Source: CAWIJJ01 sp963836425 (GTDB lineage Bacteria; Acidobacteriota; Terriglobia; Bryobacterales; Bryobacteraceae). From it: a DNA stretch of 64,000 nucleotides. The translations under genes were made by a program, and so were the position numbers. Under the pieces are notes generated by a model. That model ran no database searches, was not told where the DNA came from, and was given only the letters and a program-made list of their open reading frames with translations. Below, in pieces: positions 18,082 to 27,240 of this stretch (position 1 is the stretch's first letter; each line of letters begins with the position of its first letter). Where the stretch lies: NCBI GenBank assembly GCA_963836425.1, contig CAWIJJ010000007.1, positions 1-64,000 of the forward strand, written 5' to 3'.

Positions 18082-19701
18082 TTAGTGGAGAGTCACAGTC
18101 CCGGTGGCCAGCATTTTAGCCGACGCCTCGGGGGGAACCTTCCAGTTTCGATCAAAACGGCCCTCCGCCACCACATGGGCAAGGGAACCTTTGAACAGGA
18201 CGTAGTCTCCGAAGGTGCCGAGGACGCGGACCTGCCGGGGGGCGAGTTCCAGGCCGCCGCGCGCGGCTTCTTCTATCCCGGTCCACCAGGGCAGGCCCGA
18301 GCTGACCAGGGCATAATGCCTGCCCAGAGGGGCGATGAATAGCAGGCCGTAATCGGCTGCGCCGGCATTGAGCCGGAGCGGCAGGGTGGCGCCGGAACGG
18401 GCGATCACCGAATTGGTTTCGGCGGTTCCGAACAAGACCAGGTCGGCGGTGTCCAGGTCGGCCGCCGATATTTCCGTGTCGGACTTGACGGTGTGGCTGA
18501 TACCGAGCCGCGATCGCGGCGTAGACCACTCGGCCGCGCTTTCCGCCATGGCCTTACGGTCGGCAATTTCCTCCGCCCCGGCGCCGAGGGTTCCGTACAC
18601 GTAAATGTGGCGGCCCGAAATGGCTTCGGAAATCGGTCCTTCCAGGCCCGGGCGTTTGCCCGTGGGAACGAAGCGGCCGGGGCGCCATTTGCCGGAGGCC
18701 ACTTGAAACGAGAGCGACGACGCGGCCTTCACCTTGAGCACGGCGCCATCGACGGTGATACTCGAAGCCGGCTTATCCAGCGTCAAAGTGAAGCCATCCA
18801 GATTGGAGGTTTTCACGGAAATCTCGGCCGGCCCGGTGCGCCTGGCGTCGATGGTGGCATCCGTGCCGGGCGTCAGGCCGTCCACGCGCACCCAGTAAGC
18901 GCTCGAATAGCGGTAAGACGGGGCGACGAAACGAACGTGCTCCGGAAACGGGTTGCGCCGGAATTTCTGGAGCCACTCGAAAAGCGCGCCGCCGCGGTAG
19001 GCGGGCTCCCAGACGTTGTGGCGCACACCGGGGTATTCCAGGTAATCGACCGGCGCTCCGGCAGAGAGCAGGAGACGGTGCCAGTCCCGCGACTCCTGCA
19101 CGGGAACGATCGGGTCCTGGTCCCCGTGAAATATCCGGACGGGCAGGTTGCTTGCATTCGCCGCCAGGGCTTCAGCGCCGGGAACCGGGGAGGGGCACAA
19201 GGGAGCGACGGCGGCCCAAACGTCCGGGCGGGTCAACGCCAGCCAAAGCGCTCCGCCGCCGCCCATGGAGATGCCGGTGAGATAGACGCGGCCGCGATCC
19301 ACCGGATAATGCTTTTCGACGTCCGCGAGAACGTCGTAAACATCGTGTTCGGCGATGCCCTGATAGCCCATGGAACCGCGCGCCAGAGGGCACGCAATCA
19401 GGAAGCCCGGATCGCGGGCCGGATTCAGGTAGTTCAGGTCCTCAGGGTCCATCATGCCGAAGCGCGGCAGAATACCGAAAATCTGTCGCAGGTTCAGCCG
19501 GTGGCTGGATTCTTCCGCGTGCAGGCTGATGAGCAAAGGGTAAGTTTTTCCGGGCTCGAGAGACGGCGGAACGTACAGTGCATAGGGCTGGCTGGAACCG
19601 TCGATGGTGGAGACAAAGGTTGCCACCTGGGCGCCGTTCCCGGCGAGCATGGGTGCGGCGGATGCCGCGAGCAGGGCTGCAATCAAAGCGCGCCTATACA
19701 T
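18082..19701 (-). CDS. Secreted esterase / prolyl-oligopeptidase-like alpha/beta hydrolase
   Basis: A 539-residue protein with a signal peptide (ALIAALLAASAAPMLAG). The hydrolase domain has the nucleophile Ser145 in TGISMGGGG, an acid candidate Asp196 in FHGDQDPIVP and His228 in GVRHNVW. This is the pattern of secreted carboxylesterases annotated as PHB-depolymerase-like or prolyl oligopeptidase-like. The second half (from about residue 250) is a beta-rich extension with no assigned function (VDGLTPGTDATIDARRTG). Its start overlaps the stop of the upstream DHDPS-like gene by 8 nt. Polymer or peptide ester substrates are possible but not shown. Confidence 0.85.
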   Translation of the reverse strand: MYRRALIAALLAASAAPMLAGNGAQVATFVSTIDGSSQPYALYVPPSLEPGKTYPLLISLHAEESSHRLNLRQIFGILPRFGMMDPEDLNYLNPARDPGFLIACPLARGSMGYQGIAEHDVYDVLADVEKHYPVDRGRVYLTGISMGGGGALWLALTRPDVWAAVAPLCPSPVPGAEALAANASNLPVRIFHGDQDPIVPVQESRDWHRLLLSAGAPVDYLEYPGVRHNVWEPAYRGGALFEWLQKFRRNPFPEHVRFVAPSYRYSSAYWVRVDGLTPGTDATIDARRTGPAEISVKTSNLDGFTLTLDKPASSITVDGAVLKVKAASSLSFQVASGKWRPGRFVPTGKRPGLEGPISEAISGRHIYVYGTLGAGAEEIADRKAMAESAAEWSTPRSRLGISHTVKSDTEISAADLDTADLVLFGTAETNSVIARSGATLPLRLNAGAADYGLLFIAPLGRHYALVSSGLPWWTGIEEAARGGLELAPRQVRVLGTFGDYVLFKGSLAHVVAEGRFDRNWKVPPEASAKMLATGTVTLH

Positions 19702-20569
19702 TTTCGAAGAGCCTTTTCACCGCGGGAAGCCAGTCTTGAAACCACGCGCGGAAGCGGTCGAGTTCGCTCTGGAGACGAGGCGGCATGGGGACGGCAAATG
19801 CTCCCGTCTGTACTCCTCGCAAGCCAGTGGCCACCTTCACGGCGATTGTGGGCGGGAGTGTTTCCGACCAGGCGACAAATTCGAGAAAGGCATGGGCGGC
19901 CGCCGTGGGTGCACCGCGGAACACGGCCGCGGCGAGTTCCGGGACGGCACAGGCACAGGCGGAAATCGCGCCGGCGCCGGTAATGGTGCCGAGCAGGCGA
20001 TCGTTTTCCATCAACAGGCGGAAAGGATACCGCGCACGCGCGGAATCGAGGGCATGCAAATCTTCCTCAATCACGCCCGAATCGACGATGCCGGCAATGC
20101 GAGGATTCTGCATGAGGCAGAGAGCCGTGTCGAGGTGGAGCGGGGAAGCGCCGAGGCCCGAACCGGAGACATAGATGTCGGGCGTGCCATCGAGCTGGGA
20201 TGCAAATTCCGTGTAGTACTCGCGGAGGACCTCCTGGGAGTATGGCAGAAGCAGCGGCGGGGGCAGAATCACAGCGCGGGCTCCGGCGGAACGGGCTTCC
20301 CGCGCCAGTCGCACCGAATCCTCAAAGTTTGCGGTGCCTACTCCGGCCCAGATGGGCAGCCGGCTGCGCTTACAGGAAAGATACAGCAGGCGGGCTCGTT
20401 CCTCCAGGCTAAAGGCGGCGTATTCGCCGGCGGCGGTGAACATCGCGATGCCGTCAAGGCGACCTCGCGCCAGGTGGTCCAACAGCTCGAAGGCGGCGCC
20501 GAAATCGAGGTCGCCCTTCCTGCTTCGCGGCGTGAGGGCCGCGGCGTAGATTCCGGCAGCTGCCTTCAT
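19694..20569 (-). CDS. Dihydrodipicolinate synthase-like protein lacking the Schiff-base lysine
   Basis: A 291-residue TIM-barrel protein of the DapA/NanA superfamily: start GIYAAALTPRSRKGDLDFGA, AAGEYAAFSLEER in the substrate loop, and IWAGVGTANFEDSVRLAREA. In canonical members a Lys in the 'GIKDSSG' motif forms a Schiff base with pyruvate. Here that motif reads IAGIVDSGVIEED, with Val162 where the Lys should be, and the surrounding sequence is clean. Tyr133 (DIY) is kept but the following motif is SGSG rather than NxP. It is therefore probably not a working pyruvate aldolase and may be a binding protein or use another chemistry. It is coupled to the esterase gene. Confidence 0.82.
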   Translation of the reverse strand: MKAAAGIYAAALTPRSRKGDLDFGAAFELLDHLARGRLDGIAMFTAAGEYAAFSLEERARLLYLSCKRSRLPIWAGVGTANFEDSVRLAREARSAGARAVILPPPLLLPYSQEVLREYYTEFASQLDGTPDIYVSGSGLGASPLHLDTALCLMQNPRIAGIVDSGVIEEDLHALDSARARYPFRLLMENDRLLGTITGAGAISACACAVPELAAAVFRGAPTAAAHAFLEFVAWSETLPPTIAVKVATGLRGVQTGAFAVPMPPRLQSELDRFRAWFQDWLPAVKRLFENV

Positions 20570-20624
20570 GTACGGGCCTGGCGTTTCTGCGGTTCACTTT
20601 ACCACAGGCGCGGGAGAGGTCTCT

Positions 20625-21842
20625 TCAAGCGGCGTTCTTGCCCGCGGGCGCCGACACCTGGCCTTCGGCATAGATGAAGACGCCGTTCTTCATGGTCTGG
20701 TGGACCAGGTTCGTGCCGAGGTGGTGGGCGAGGTCGCGGTAGTCGGTCGAATTCAGCAGCACCAGGTCGGCGCGCTTGCCGGGTTCGAGCGAACCGGTCG
20801 TGCCGGCCATGCCGAGCGCGTGGGCGGCGTTGAACGTCGCGGCGGTGAGGGCTTCGGCGGGCGTCATCCCCAAGTGGCCGCAGGCCAGCGACACCACCGT
20901 TTGCATGCTCAACGTGGAGGAGAGGTGGGGGCTGAAGTCGGAGGCCAGCGAAACCGCGGCGCCCGCATCGATGAAGGCCCGGGCGGGGGCGTAGGGACCG
21001 CCGCAACGGAACGAAGCCGCGGGCAGCAGCGTTCCGATGACACCGCTGCGGGCAAGCACGGCCGCGTCGTGCGGCGAAGCATGTTCCAGGTGGTCGATGG
21101 TGAGAACCTGGTTATCGACGGCGGTGGCAATTGCGCGGCTGGTGTCGCCTCCGGACACATGGATCTTGCAACCGAAACCCAGAGTGCGGGCAGTCCGGCA
21201 AAAGCGGCTGAACAGATCCGGGTCGGCGGCGCGATCGGCCCAGACCCATTCGGCTACGCCGACGCTGCGGCGCCGCACGCGTGCGAGCGAACTCTCGTAG
21301 CCGGCCATGGTTTCGCGTTGCGCATTCGCGCACACGAAGGTTGGCAGCAAATCGAGCGGTGTGCTCCGGAGCGCTCCGAGCACCCGCAAGATTTTCGTTT
21401 CGGCAGTGATGTCGGCACTGCCCCCGGTCTTCGATTCCGCCGTGGTGGTGCCATGCCGAACCATGGTCTCGAGCGATCGCTGGACGCGCCTGCGCAGCAG
21501 GTTGGCGCTGCCTCCGTGCAGGTGGCGCAGGGCCGCGGCGCGGTCGGATTCCGAAGTGCCGGGGCCTGGAAACACGAGATGCGTGTGGCTATCGATGAAG
21601 CCGGGGATGACCACCTTGCCCGAGGCGTTCACGACGATGGCGTTTCGCGCTTCGGCGAGATTTTCGAGACGCCGGGAAGGGCCAACCTCCTGGATGATTC
21701 CGTCGCGGATGAGCAGAGCCCCGTCCGTGATAATATGGAGTTCACCCAGGTCCGCACCGCGTCTTGGTTCTTTGGTGCCTCGCACTGTAACTAACTGACG
21801 CGCGCCGTGAATGAGTAAGGTGCTCGTTTGTGCCCCCTCCAC
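20625..21842 (-). CDS. hutI: Imidazolonepropionase-like amidohydrolase (HutI family)
   Basis: A metal-dependent amidohydrolase of 405 residues. HutI opens 4-imidazolone-5-propionate in histidine breakdown. Seen here are the metal motif GFIDSHTHLVF (His86, His88), LHGGSANLLRRRVQRSL, ESKTGGSADITAETKILRVL (the equivalent of KSGYGL in HutI), DHLEHA (metal ligand region) and SLASDFSPHLSS, corresponding to SDFNPG. The substitutions in the KSGYGL and SDFNPG motifs mean a related substrate is possible. No hutU, hutH or hutG genes are nearby. The start is GTG 21842; no stronger start fits the N-terminal beta domain. It opens a minus-strand run that continues through the decarboxylase, with a 55-bp gap to the next gene. 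Confidence 0.8.
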   Translation of the reverse strand: MEGAQTSTLLIHGARQLVTVRGTKEPRRGADLGELHIITDGALLIRDGIIQEVGPSRRLENLAEARNAIVVNASGKVVIPGFIDSHTHLVFPGPGTSESDRAAALRHLHGGSANLLRRRVQRSLETMVRHGTTTAESKTGGSADITAETKILRVLGALRSTPLDLLPTFVCANAQRETMAGYESSLARVRRRSVGVAEWVWADRAADPDLFSRFCRTARTLGFGCKIHVSGGDTSRAIATAVDNQVLTIDHLEHASPHDAAVLARSGVIGTLLPAASFRCGGPYAPARAFIDAGAAVSLASDFSPHLSSTLSMQTVVSLACGHLGMTPAEALTAATFNAAHALGMAGTTGSLEPGKRADLVLLNSTDYRDLAHHLGTNLVHQTMKNGVFIYAEGQVSAPAGKNAA

Positions 21843-21853
21843 ACTCTAACATC

Positions 21854-21923
21854 AGTACTAGACAGTACGTAGTATTTAAGGGTTCGGATGAGAAGTACCA
21901 AGAGTACTGAAAATAATAGTACT
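21854..21923. repeat. Cluster of AGTACT palindromes around the start of a pseudouridine synthase gene
   Basis: The 6-bp palindrome AGTACT occurs at 21854-21859, 21903-21908 and 21918-21923, with near copies AGTACG (about 21864) and AGTACC (about 21894). They span the gap between the divergent HutI-like gene and the pseudouridine synthase gene and its first codons. Chance density would be about one per 4 kb. Function unknown. Confidence 0.5.
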
Positions 21924-22646
21924 AGGCTCAAAACGCTCGAGCGAATCTTCTCAAAAGCGGGGATTGGATCGCGCACAGATGCGCGCAAATGGATAGCAGA
22001 CGGGCGAGTACAAGTCAACGGCGTCCTGGTAAGAAATCCAGACCAGTGGATCAACCCGGATCGGGACCAAGTCACGCTGGACGGCAAACGGCTGAAGCGG
22101 GCAGCTAAGACTCACATTTTACTGTATAAACCTAAGGGTTATCTGACCACCTGGAAAGACCCGCAAGGACGCCCCACCGTATACGACCTGTTAGACGACG
22201 GGTGTCCCTGGCTTTCGCCGGTTGGCAGGCTCGATCTGGACACGAGCGGGCTGTTGCTGCTAACCAACGACACTGCATTCGCGGAGCGGTTGACGAATCC
22301 GGACTATCATGTGCCGAAGACGTATCAGTTGAAGGCTTCGACCCTGTTGAGCGACGAACAGATCGAGCAATTGCGCCGGGGTGTTGTTCTTAGCGACGGT
22401 CCGACGCGCCCGGCGGTGGTGACGCGCCTGCGCGATTCGGCCAAGTACACCCACCTCGAGTTAGTGCTCACCGAAGGCCGCAACCGGCAGGTGCGCCGGA
22501 TGATTGAGGCTGTCGGGAGCAAGGTGCTGAAGTTAGTGCGAACGGCGATCGGTCCCATTCGCATCGGCGACCTGCCCATCGGCCATTTCCGCTCCCTGAC
22601 TCCCGCCGAAGTCGCCGCCCTGACAAAGGGTCATGCGCAGTTATGA
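21888..22646 (+). CDS. Pseudouridine synthase of the RsuA/RluB/RluE/RluF family
   Basis: Converts a specific uridine in rRNA to pseudouridine. An N-terminal S4 RNA-binding domain (LERIFSKAGIGSRTDARKWI, then DGRVQVNGVLV) is followed by the catalytic domain. The signature is VGRLDLDTSGLLLLTND, with the catalytic Asp at 116, and the C-terminal motif is LTEGRNRQVRRMIEAVG. At 252 residues it matches RluB or RluF-like enzymes; the exact target base cannot be told from the sequence. The first 15 residues (STKSTENNSTRLK) are unusually AT-coded and Ser/Thr-rich compared with the neighbourhood. The gene is a single unit, divergent from the HutI-like gene with a 45-bp gap. Confidence 0.88.
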   Translation: MRSTKSTENNSTRLKTLERIFSKAGIGSRTDARKWIADGRVQVNGVLVRNPDQWINPDRDQVTLDGKRLKRAAKTHILLYKPKGYLTTWKDPQGRPTVYDLLDDGCPWLSPVGRLDLDTSGLLLLTNDTAFAERLTNPDYHVPKTYQLKASTLLSDEQIEQLRRGVVLSDGPTRPAVVTRLRDSAKYTHLELVLTEGRNRQVRRMIEAVGSKVLKLVRTAIGPIRIGDLPIGHFRSLTPAEVAALTKGHAQL

Positions 22647-22774
22647 AACGCGCGTTGAAACATTTATCTGAGATTATTGCCGGCTCCGCGGCACTTCGCA
22701 GAATAACTCGTTTGGGAGTGCGGATAACCGCTCGTGCCGTCGCGTTCTGAACTGGCGTGGCACCATCATAACGG

Positions 22775-25115
22775 TCACGACAGGCGTCGCGAATTTCCGA
22801 TCACCGAGAGACTGGAGAGCACCATGGCGCCCGCCGCCAGGATCGGGTTCAGGACACCGGCGGCCGCCAGCGTGATCCCGACAGCGTTGTAGGCGAGCGC
22901 CCAAAACAGGTTCTGCCGCACGATGCGGAAGGCGCGGCGCGCCAGGTCCAGGGTTTCGGTGACGGCGGAGAGCGAGTTGTTCATGAGCACCAGGGGTGCG
23001 GCCTGCATGGCGATGTCGGCGCCGGAGCCGAGCGCGATACCGAGGTCGGCCTGGGCCAGGCTGGGCGCATCGTTGACGCCGTCTCCGATCATGGCCACGC
23101 GGCAGCCTTGCTGCTGCAAGTCGCGAATCACCTGAATTTTCTGATCGGGCGTGGACTCTCCGCGGAACTCGTCCGCTCCGATCGCGGCGGCGGCGGCTTC
23201 GGTCGCGGCCTGCGAATCACCGGACAACAGCAGCGTGCGCACACCGCGCTGCCGCAGGGCGGTGCACAACGCCGGCGCCTCCTCCCGCACGCGGTCGCCA
23301 AAAACCAGTTGCCCCTTTACCTCTCGATCCCAGCCGAAGTGGACGACAGTGTGGGCCTGCGCGCCGGGCAACCGGGTCGCCTCCGGCCGCGCGCCGCTCT
23401 CCTCTTCGGCCAGCGCGGCGTTGCCGAGAAAATAGCGGGTTCCTTCCACCGCCGCGCTGATGCCCTTGCCCGGGTGGAGGCGTACTTCGCGGGCGGTAGC
23501 GAGGGGCGAGCCGGCCGCGTGCTCCACCAGGGCCTTGCCGATGGGGTGCTCGGAGCAGGCCTCGACCGCGGCGAGTTCGGCGGTGCGGCTTCCGTCGCCG
23601 CGGATCTCGAGCAACCGGAAGCGGCCTTCGGTGGCGGTACCCGTTTTGTCGAGCACGGCCACGTCGATGTCCCGGATGGTTTCAAGCACGCGCGTGTCGC
23701 TCACCAGGATGCCGCGGCGCGAAGCTGCCCCGACGGCGGCGGTCAGCGCCAGCGGTGTGGCGATGCCGAGCGCACACGGGCAGGCGATCACCAGCACGGC
23801 GATGGCGTGCATCAGGGCCTCCGCGGGACTGCCTGTTGCGGCCGACCAGCCGGCGAAGGTCAGCACCGAAATTGCCAGCACGGCCGGGACGAAGAGGCGC
23901 GACACACGGTCCACCGAACGCTCCACTTGCGTGCGTTTGGCGGCCGCCTGCTCCACCGTCCTCACGATGCGGGCCAGCGTGCTCTCGGCGCCGACGCGGC
24001 TGGCGGCGATATCCAGCATCCCGCCCGAGTTGATGCTCCCGCACACGACTGCGTCTCCCGGCCTCTTCGCCTGCGGCGCCGATTCTCCGGTCAGCACCGA
24101 TTCATCGGCGTGCGACCGGCCGTCCACCACCACGCCGTCGGCCGCGATCCGCTCGCCCGACTTGACGCGGAACACGTCGCCCGGTTGGAGCGCCTCCAGT
24201 GCAACGAACCGCTCGACGCCGTCCCTGACCAGGCGCGCCTTGCTGGGCATGAGGCGGTGGAGCAGGGTGACCGCGCGTGTGGCTCTTTCTTTCGCGCCGT
24301 GCTCGATCGCCTTTCCGGTCAATACCAGGGTGACGATGGCGCAGGCGGTGTCGAAGTAGACGTGCGTGCCGCCCTGAAACGCGACGGCCGCGCTGTAGAG
24401 GTACGCCGACAGAATTCCGAGCGCCAACAGCGACTCCATGCGCAGCACGCCGGCGCGCGCCCCCGCCCAGGCGATGCGCATCACGGGGGAGGCGCAGTAG
24501 AGCACCGAAGGCGTCGCCAGGGCCATCAGCACGAACGGTAGATAGCGCGCGAAGCTGGCGCTGATCGGTTCGAAATAGCTGGCATACACCACCAGGCTGA
24601 AGGTCATCACGTTCAGGGAAAGGAACGCGGCCACACCGAGACGCAGCAGCAGGTCGCGCCGCTCGGTATTGGAGCGGGCAGTTTCGCCGGTATATTCGGC
24701 GGCCTTATAGCCCACCGACGCAACGCGCTCCGTGATGCGCTCTAAAGGAAGATACTGCGGGCAGTATTCGACTTTGAGAAGGTCCGAGGTGAAGACCACC
24801 TCGGCGGAAACCACGCCGCGCGTTTTGGCGAGGACATGTTCGATCAGCCAGCCGCAGGAGGTGCACCACATGCCGGAGATCTGGAAAACGGCCTGCCGCT
24901 TTTCGGCATTGGGCGGCGGGCCGGCGCCGGCGGCTGCACTCGCGTCCGGTGGCAATCAGGCCGAGGCGCAGGCTTTGCTGATACAGCGCCGTGTCGCGAA
25001 AGTTCTGGCCGGAAGCGACCACGCCGCTTTCGAGCAGAATCGCGTACACGTTTTCGCAGCCCGCGCAGCAGAACCGCGCGTCCCCGCATTCGAGACCGCA
25101 CAGCGCGCAACTCAT
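22775..25115 (-). CDS. ccoI: CcoI/FixI-type copper-transporting P-type ATPase, one frameshift
   Basis: Pumps copper out of the cytoplasm to supply the CuB centre of cbb3 oxidase. The start at ATG 25115 gives the N-terminal Cys-rich metal domain (MSCALCGLECGDARFCCAGC). One extra base near 24950 shifts the frame; correcting it gives about 779 residues. Next come an HMA-like domain with GMWCTSCGW, eight transmembrane segments, the CPC metal motif (LVIACPCALGIATPL), the phosphorylation site LDKTGTATEG, and the hinge VAMIGDGVNDAPSLAQADLG. The double N-terminal metal region is typical of CcoI rather than CopA. It is the last gene of the respiratory operon, 1 nt after the upstream 58-residue gene. 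Confidence 0.9.
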
Positions 25116-25116
25116 C

Positions 25117-25293
25117 TCACGCCCGGACTTGCGTCGAATTCGTGACCTGACCCAGCGGAATCATCTGCGGGTTGGCCTTTTTCGATTCCACGTAGGTGTA
25201 CACGAGAATGCCGATGAACAGCACGCACACGAAAACCAGAAACGGGATCAGGGCCGGAATGCCTTTGGAAGGGGGAGCCGGATTCGTCTTCAT
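25117..25293 (-). CDS. 58-residue single-pass membrane protein in the CcoH position
   Basis: The ATG at 25293 overlaps the ccoG stop as ATGA, and the stop is followed after 1 nt by ccoI, so it is embedded in the operon. The protein has a Pro-rich N-terminus, one transmembrane helix (about residues 13-34, ALIPFLVFVCVLFIGILVYT) and a short polar tail ending TNSTQVRA. In most cbb3 operons this slot holds ccoH (FixH, about 150-170 residues) between ccoG and ccoI. This protein is only a third of that length and lacks the FixH periplasmic domain. It may be a minimal substitute or an unrelated small subunit. Confidence 0.72.
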   Translation of the reverse strand: MKTNPAPPSKGIPALIPFLVFVCVLFIGILVYTYVESKKANPQMIPLGQVTNSTQVRA

Positions 25294-26569
25294 TGCTTCT
25301 CCGGAGGCGACAGAAACGTCATGGGAATACTGTCGCTCGTGTTGTCGGGCGCCGTGCCGGTCACGATGGTGAAGTGGCTCACCAGTTCGCGTTTTCCGGC
25401 GGGCAGCCAAATGTCGAAGTCCCCCTCGAGCGATTCGCCTGGCCGGAGCGGGACGGGGTTGCGGGCGATGACCATGGTCGCACCCGGTAAGCTTTGCACC
25501 GAGAAAGCCACCTGCGCGGGCCTGGTGCCGCGATTGTCGAGACGGTAGCGGAAGGTGTTCGTCACGCGGCCACCGGCGTCCACGCGGTAAAGAGTGGAGC
25601 GCACCGGCGAAACCCGCACCAGCACGGCACGGCGCATGGCCAGCGCGACGAACAGACCCGACGCGTAGAAGGCCAGCACCAGAAGCACGATCACGCGCTT
25701 GGCGTCGCGGAGGCCGATCCGCTGATACCAGGGGCGGCTGCGCGATTCGCTCACCAGTTCCCCCTGCTCGCCCCACGCATAGTGGATCAGACCAGGCTTG
25801 CCCAGTTTGCCCAGGATTTCGTCGCAGGCATCGATGCACTCGGCGCAGTGCACGCATTCGAGCTGAAACGGCGAGTTGCGAATGTCGATCCCCATGGGGC
25901 ACACACGCACGCACTTCTTGCACTCAATGCAGGTGTGGTTCTCGTCGCGATAGTGGACCAGCAGCGTGTTGCTGTCGCCCAGCATGCCCTGCAGGTAGCC
26001 GTAGGGGCAGACGGTAGTGCAAAAGCGCAGGCGTACAAGAGTGAAATCGAGGAAGGTAATGATGGTGACCACGACGCCGGACACTCCGGCGGCGGTGTGC
26101 ATGTCGAGCGATGCGAGGCGCCGCCAGAGGTCGCGCGGCTCGACGAAATAGGAGATGAAGATGAAGGCGAGGAATACCGATGCCGCCGCCAGCACCAGGT
26201 AGAACAGCGCACGCCGCTGAGCCGCTGCCGGGCTTTGGGCGACCAGTGGATTAATTTCTTCGTCACCAGCTTCTTCAGCCGGGCCTCTACGGCGAGGGAG
26301 GCCTCGCTGAAAATCATTTGCGGGCACAGGTAGCCGCAGTAGACCCTGCCGTAGAAGACCGAGGAGACCACGATCACGAACATCAGGAACATCAGGGCGA
26401 AGAAGATGATGCCGAATTCGTTGATCCAGAGCTCGTATCCCGCGAAGTAGAAGCGCTGGCGCGGAATATCCGCCCGAATCACGTTCAGGAACGGAAGGGC
26501 TACAAAAAGCAGGAAGCAGACCAGGTGGATGACTTTGCGCAGCTTGTGCCAGTTGAGGCCTTTACCCAT
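25290..26569 (-). CDS. ccoG: CcoG-type cytochrome cbb3 accessory iron-sulfur membrane protein, one frameshift
   Basis: CcoG (RdxA/FixG) is a membrane ferredoxin-like protein proposed to reduce copper for CuB assembly. The N-terminal part (ATG 26569: KLRKVIHLVCFLLFVALPFL) carries VYCGYLCPQMIFSE, a known CcoG motif. The frame changes once near 26220 (one base missing), after which RALFYLVLAAAS continues into two 4Fe-4S motifs: HTCIECKKCVRVCPMGIDIR and LECVHCAECIDACD. The periplasmic Ig-like C-terminus (RYRLDNRGTRPAQVAFSVQS) ends at 25290. Corrected length is about 426 residues, somewhat short of the usual 470-480. The stop overlaps the next gene, and the start lies inside the upstream SafE-like stop region. 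Confidence 0.88.
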
Positions 26570-27240
26570 GATGATGACCCGGCGGCATCAGCCCGCGCCA
26601 CAACAGCACCGCTCCGGCCAGGGTCACCGAAATGGCCGCCAGGCGTGTGCTCCAGTTGCCCAGCCGGGGGCCGACAAAGGACGAGGCCATGCCCATCGCC
26701 AGCAGGGCCACCGCGGTTCCCATTCCGAAGGCCATCATGGTGAGCGCGCCGGGTACCGCGCCGGCGGAGTCCATGGCCTTCAGCAGCGCCGCGTAAACCA
26801 TGCCGCAGGGAAGGAACCCAAGCACCAGGCCGAGCGAAAATTTCCTGCCGGGTGCCATCAGCAGGCCGCCCAGGGCTTTGCGGAACCGCGCCGTGATGCC
26901 GCCCTTCTGGATCGTGACCAGTCCGTTGCCCGCCGGTCCAAAACCCGCCAGCAGAAGGCCCGCCACGATCATGGCCGCGCCCGAGACGATGCGCGCCCCG
27001 GACTGCACGCCCGCCATACGGCCCACCACTCCGAGGCCGCCCCCGGCCGCCCCGGCCAGGGCCCCCAGCATCATGTAAGTGAGAATCCGGCCCGCGTTGT
27101 AGAGCGCGTGGGCCCGCCATGCCTGTCCCTTCGCAAGCGGCAGGCTATAGGCCAGGACAATCGGCCCGCACATCTGCAAACAGTGCAATCCGCCAACCAG
27201 TCCCAGCAGGAAGACAACGCCGAATTCGACGCGGGCTCAT
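26562..27240 (-). CDS. SafE/TauE-like membrane protein of the cytochrome oxidase cluster (COG2836 type), one frameshift
   Basis: A six-pass membrane protein often found beside cbb3 oxidase and Cu ATPase genes and linked to copper or thiol handling. The family signature GGLHCLQMCGPIVLAYSLPL (H-C-x2-M-C-G-P) is near the N-terminus, and LVLGFLPCGMVYAALLKAM in the middle carries a second conserved Cys. One extra base near 27233 separates the ATG at 27240 from this frame; removing it gives the start MSRVEFGVVFLLGLVGG and about 225 residues. The C-terminus is PPGHHHG. The ATG overlaps the upstream stop by 4 nt and the stop overlaps ccoG by 8 nt. Confidence 0.82.

Noticed and set aside
16781..18085. 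A 434-codon plus-strand frame opposite the PLP decarboxylase
   Set aside because: The minus strand encodes a complete decarboxylase with all catalytic residues.
18493..19983. A 496-codon plus-strand frame opposite the esterase and DHDPS-like genes
   Set aside because: It spans two recognised minus-strand genes and has no motif or credible start.
20568..21794. A 408-codon plus-strand frame opposite the HutI-like gene
   Set aside because: The minus strand has HutI motifs across the whole interval; the plus frame has no recognisable domain.
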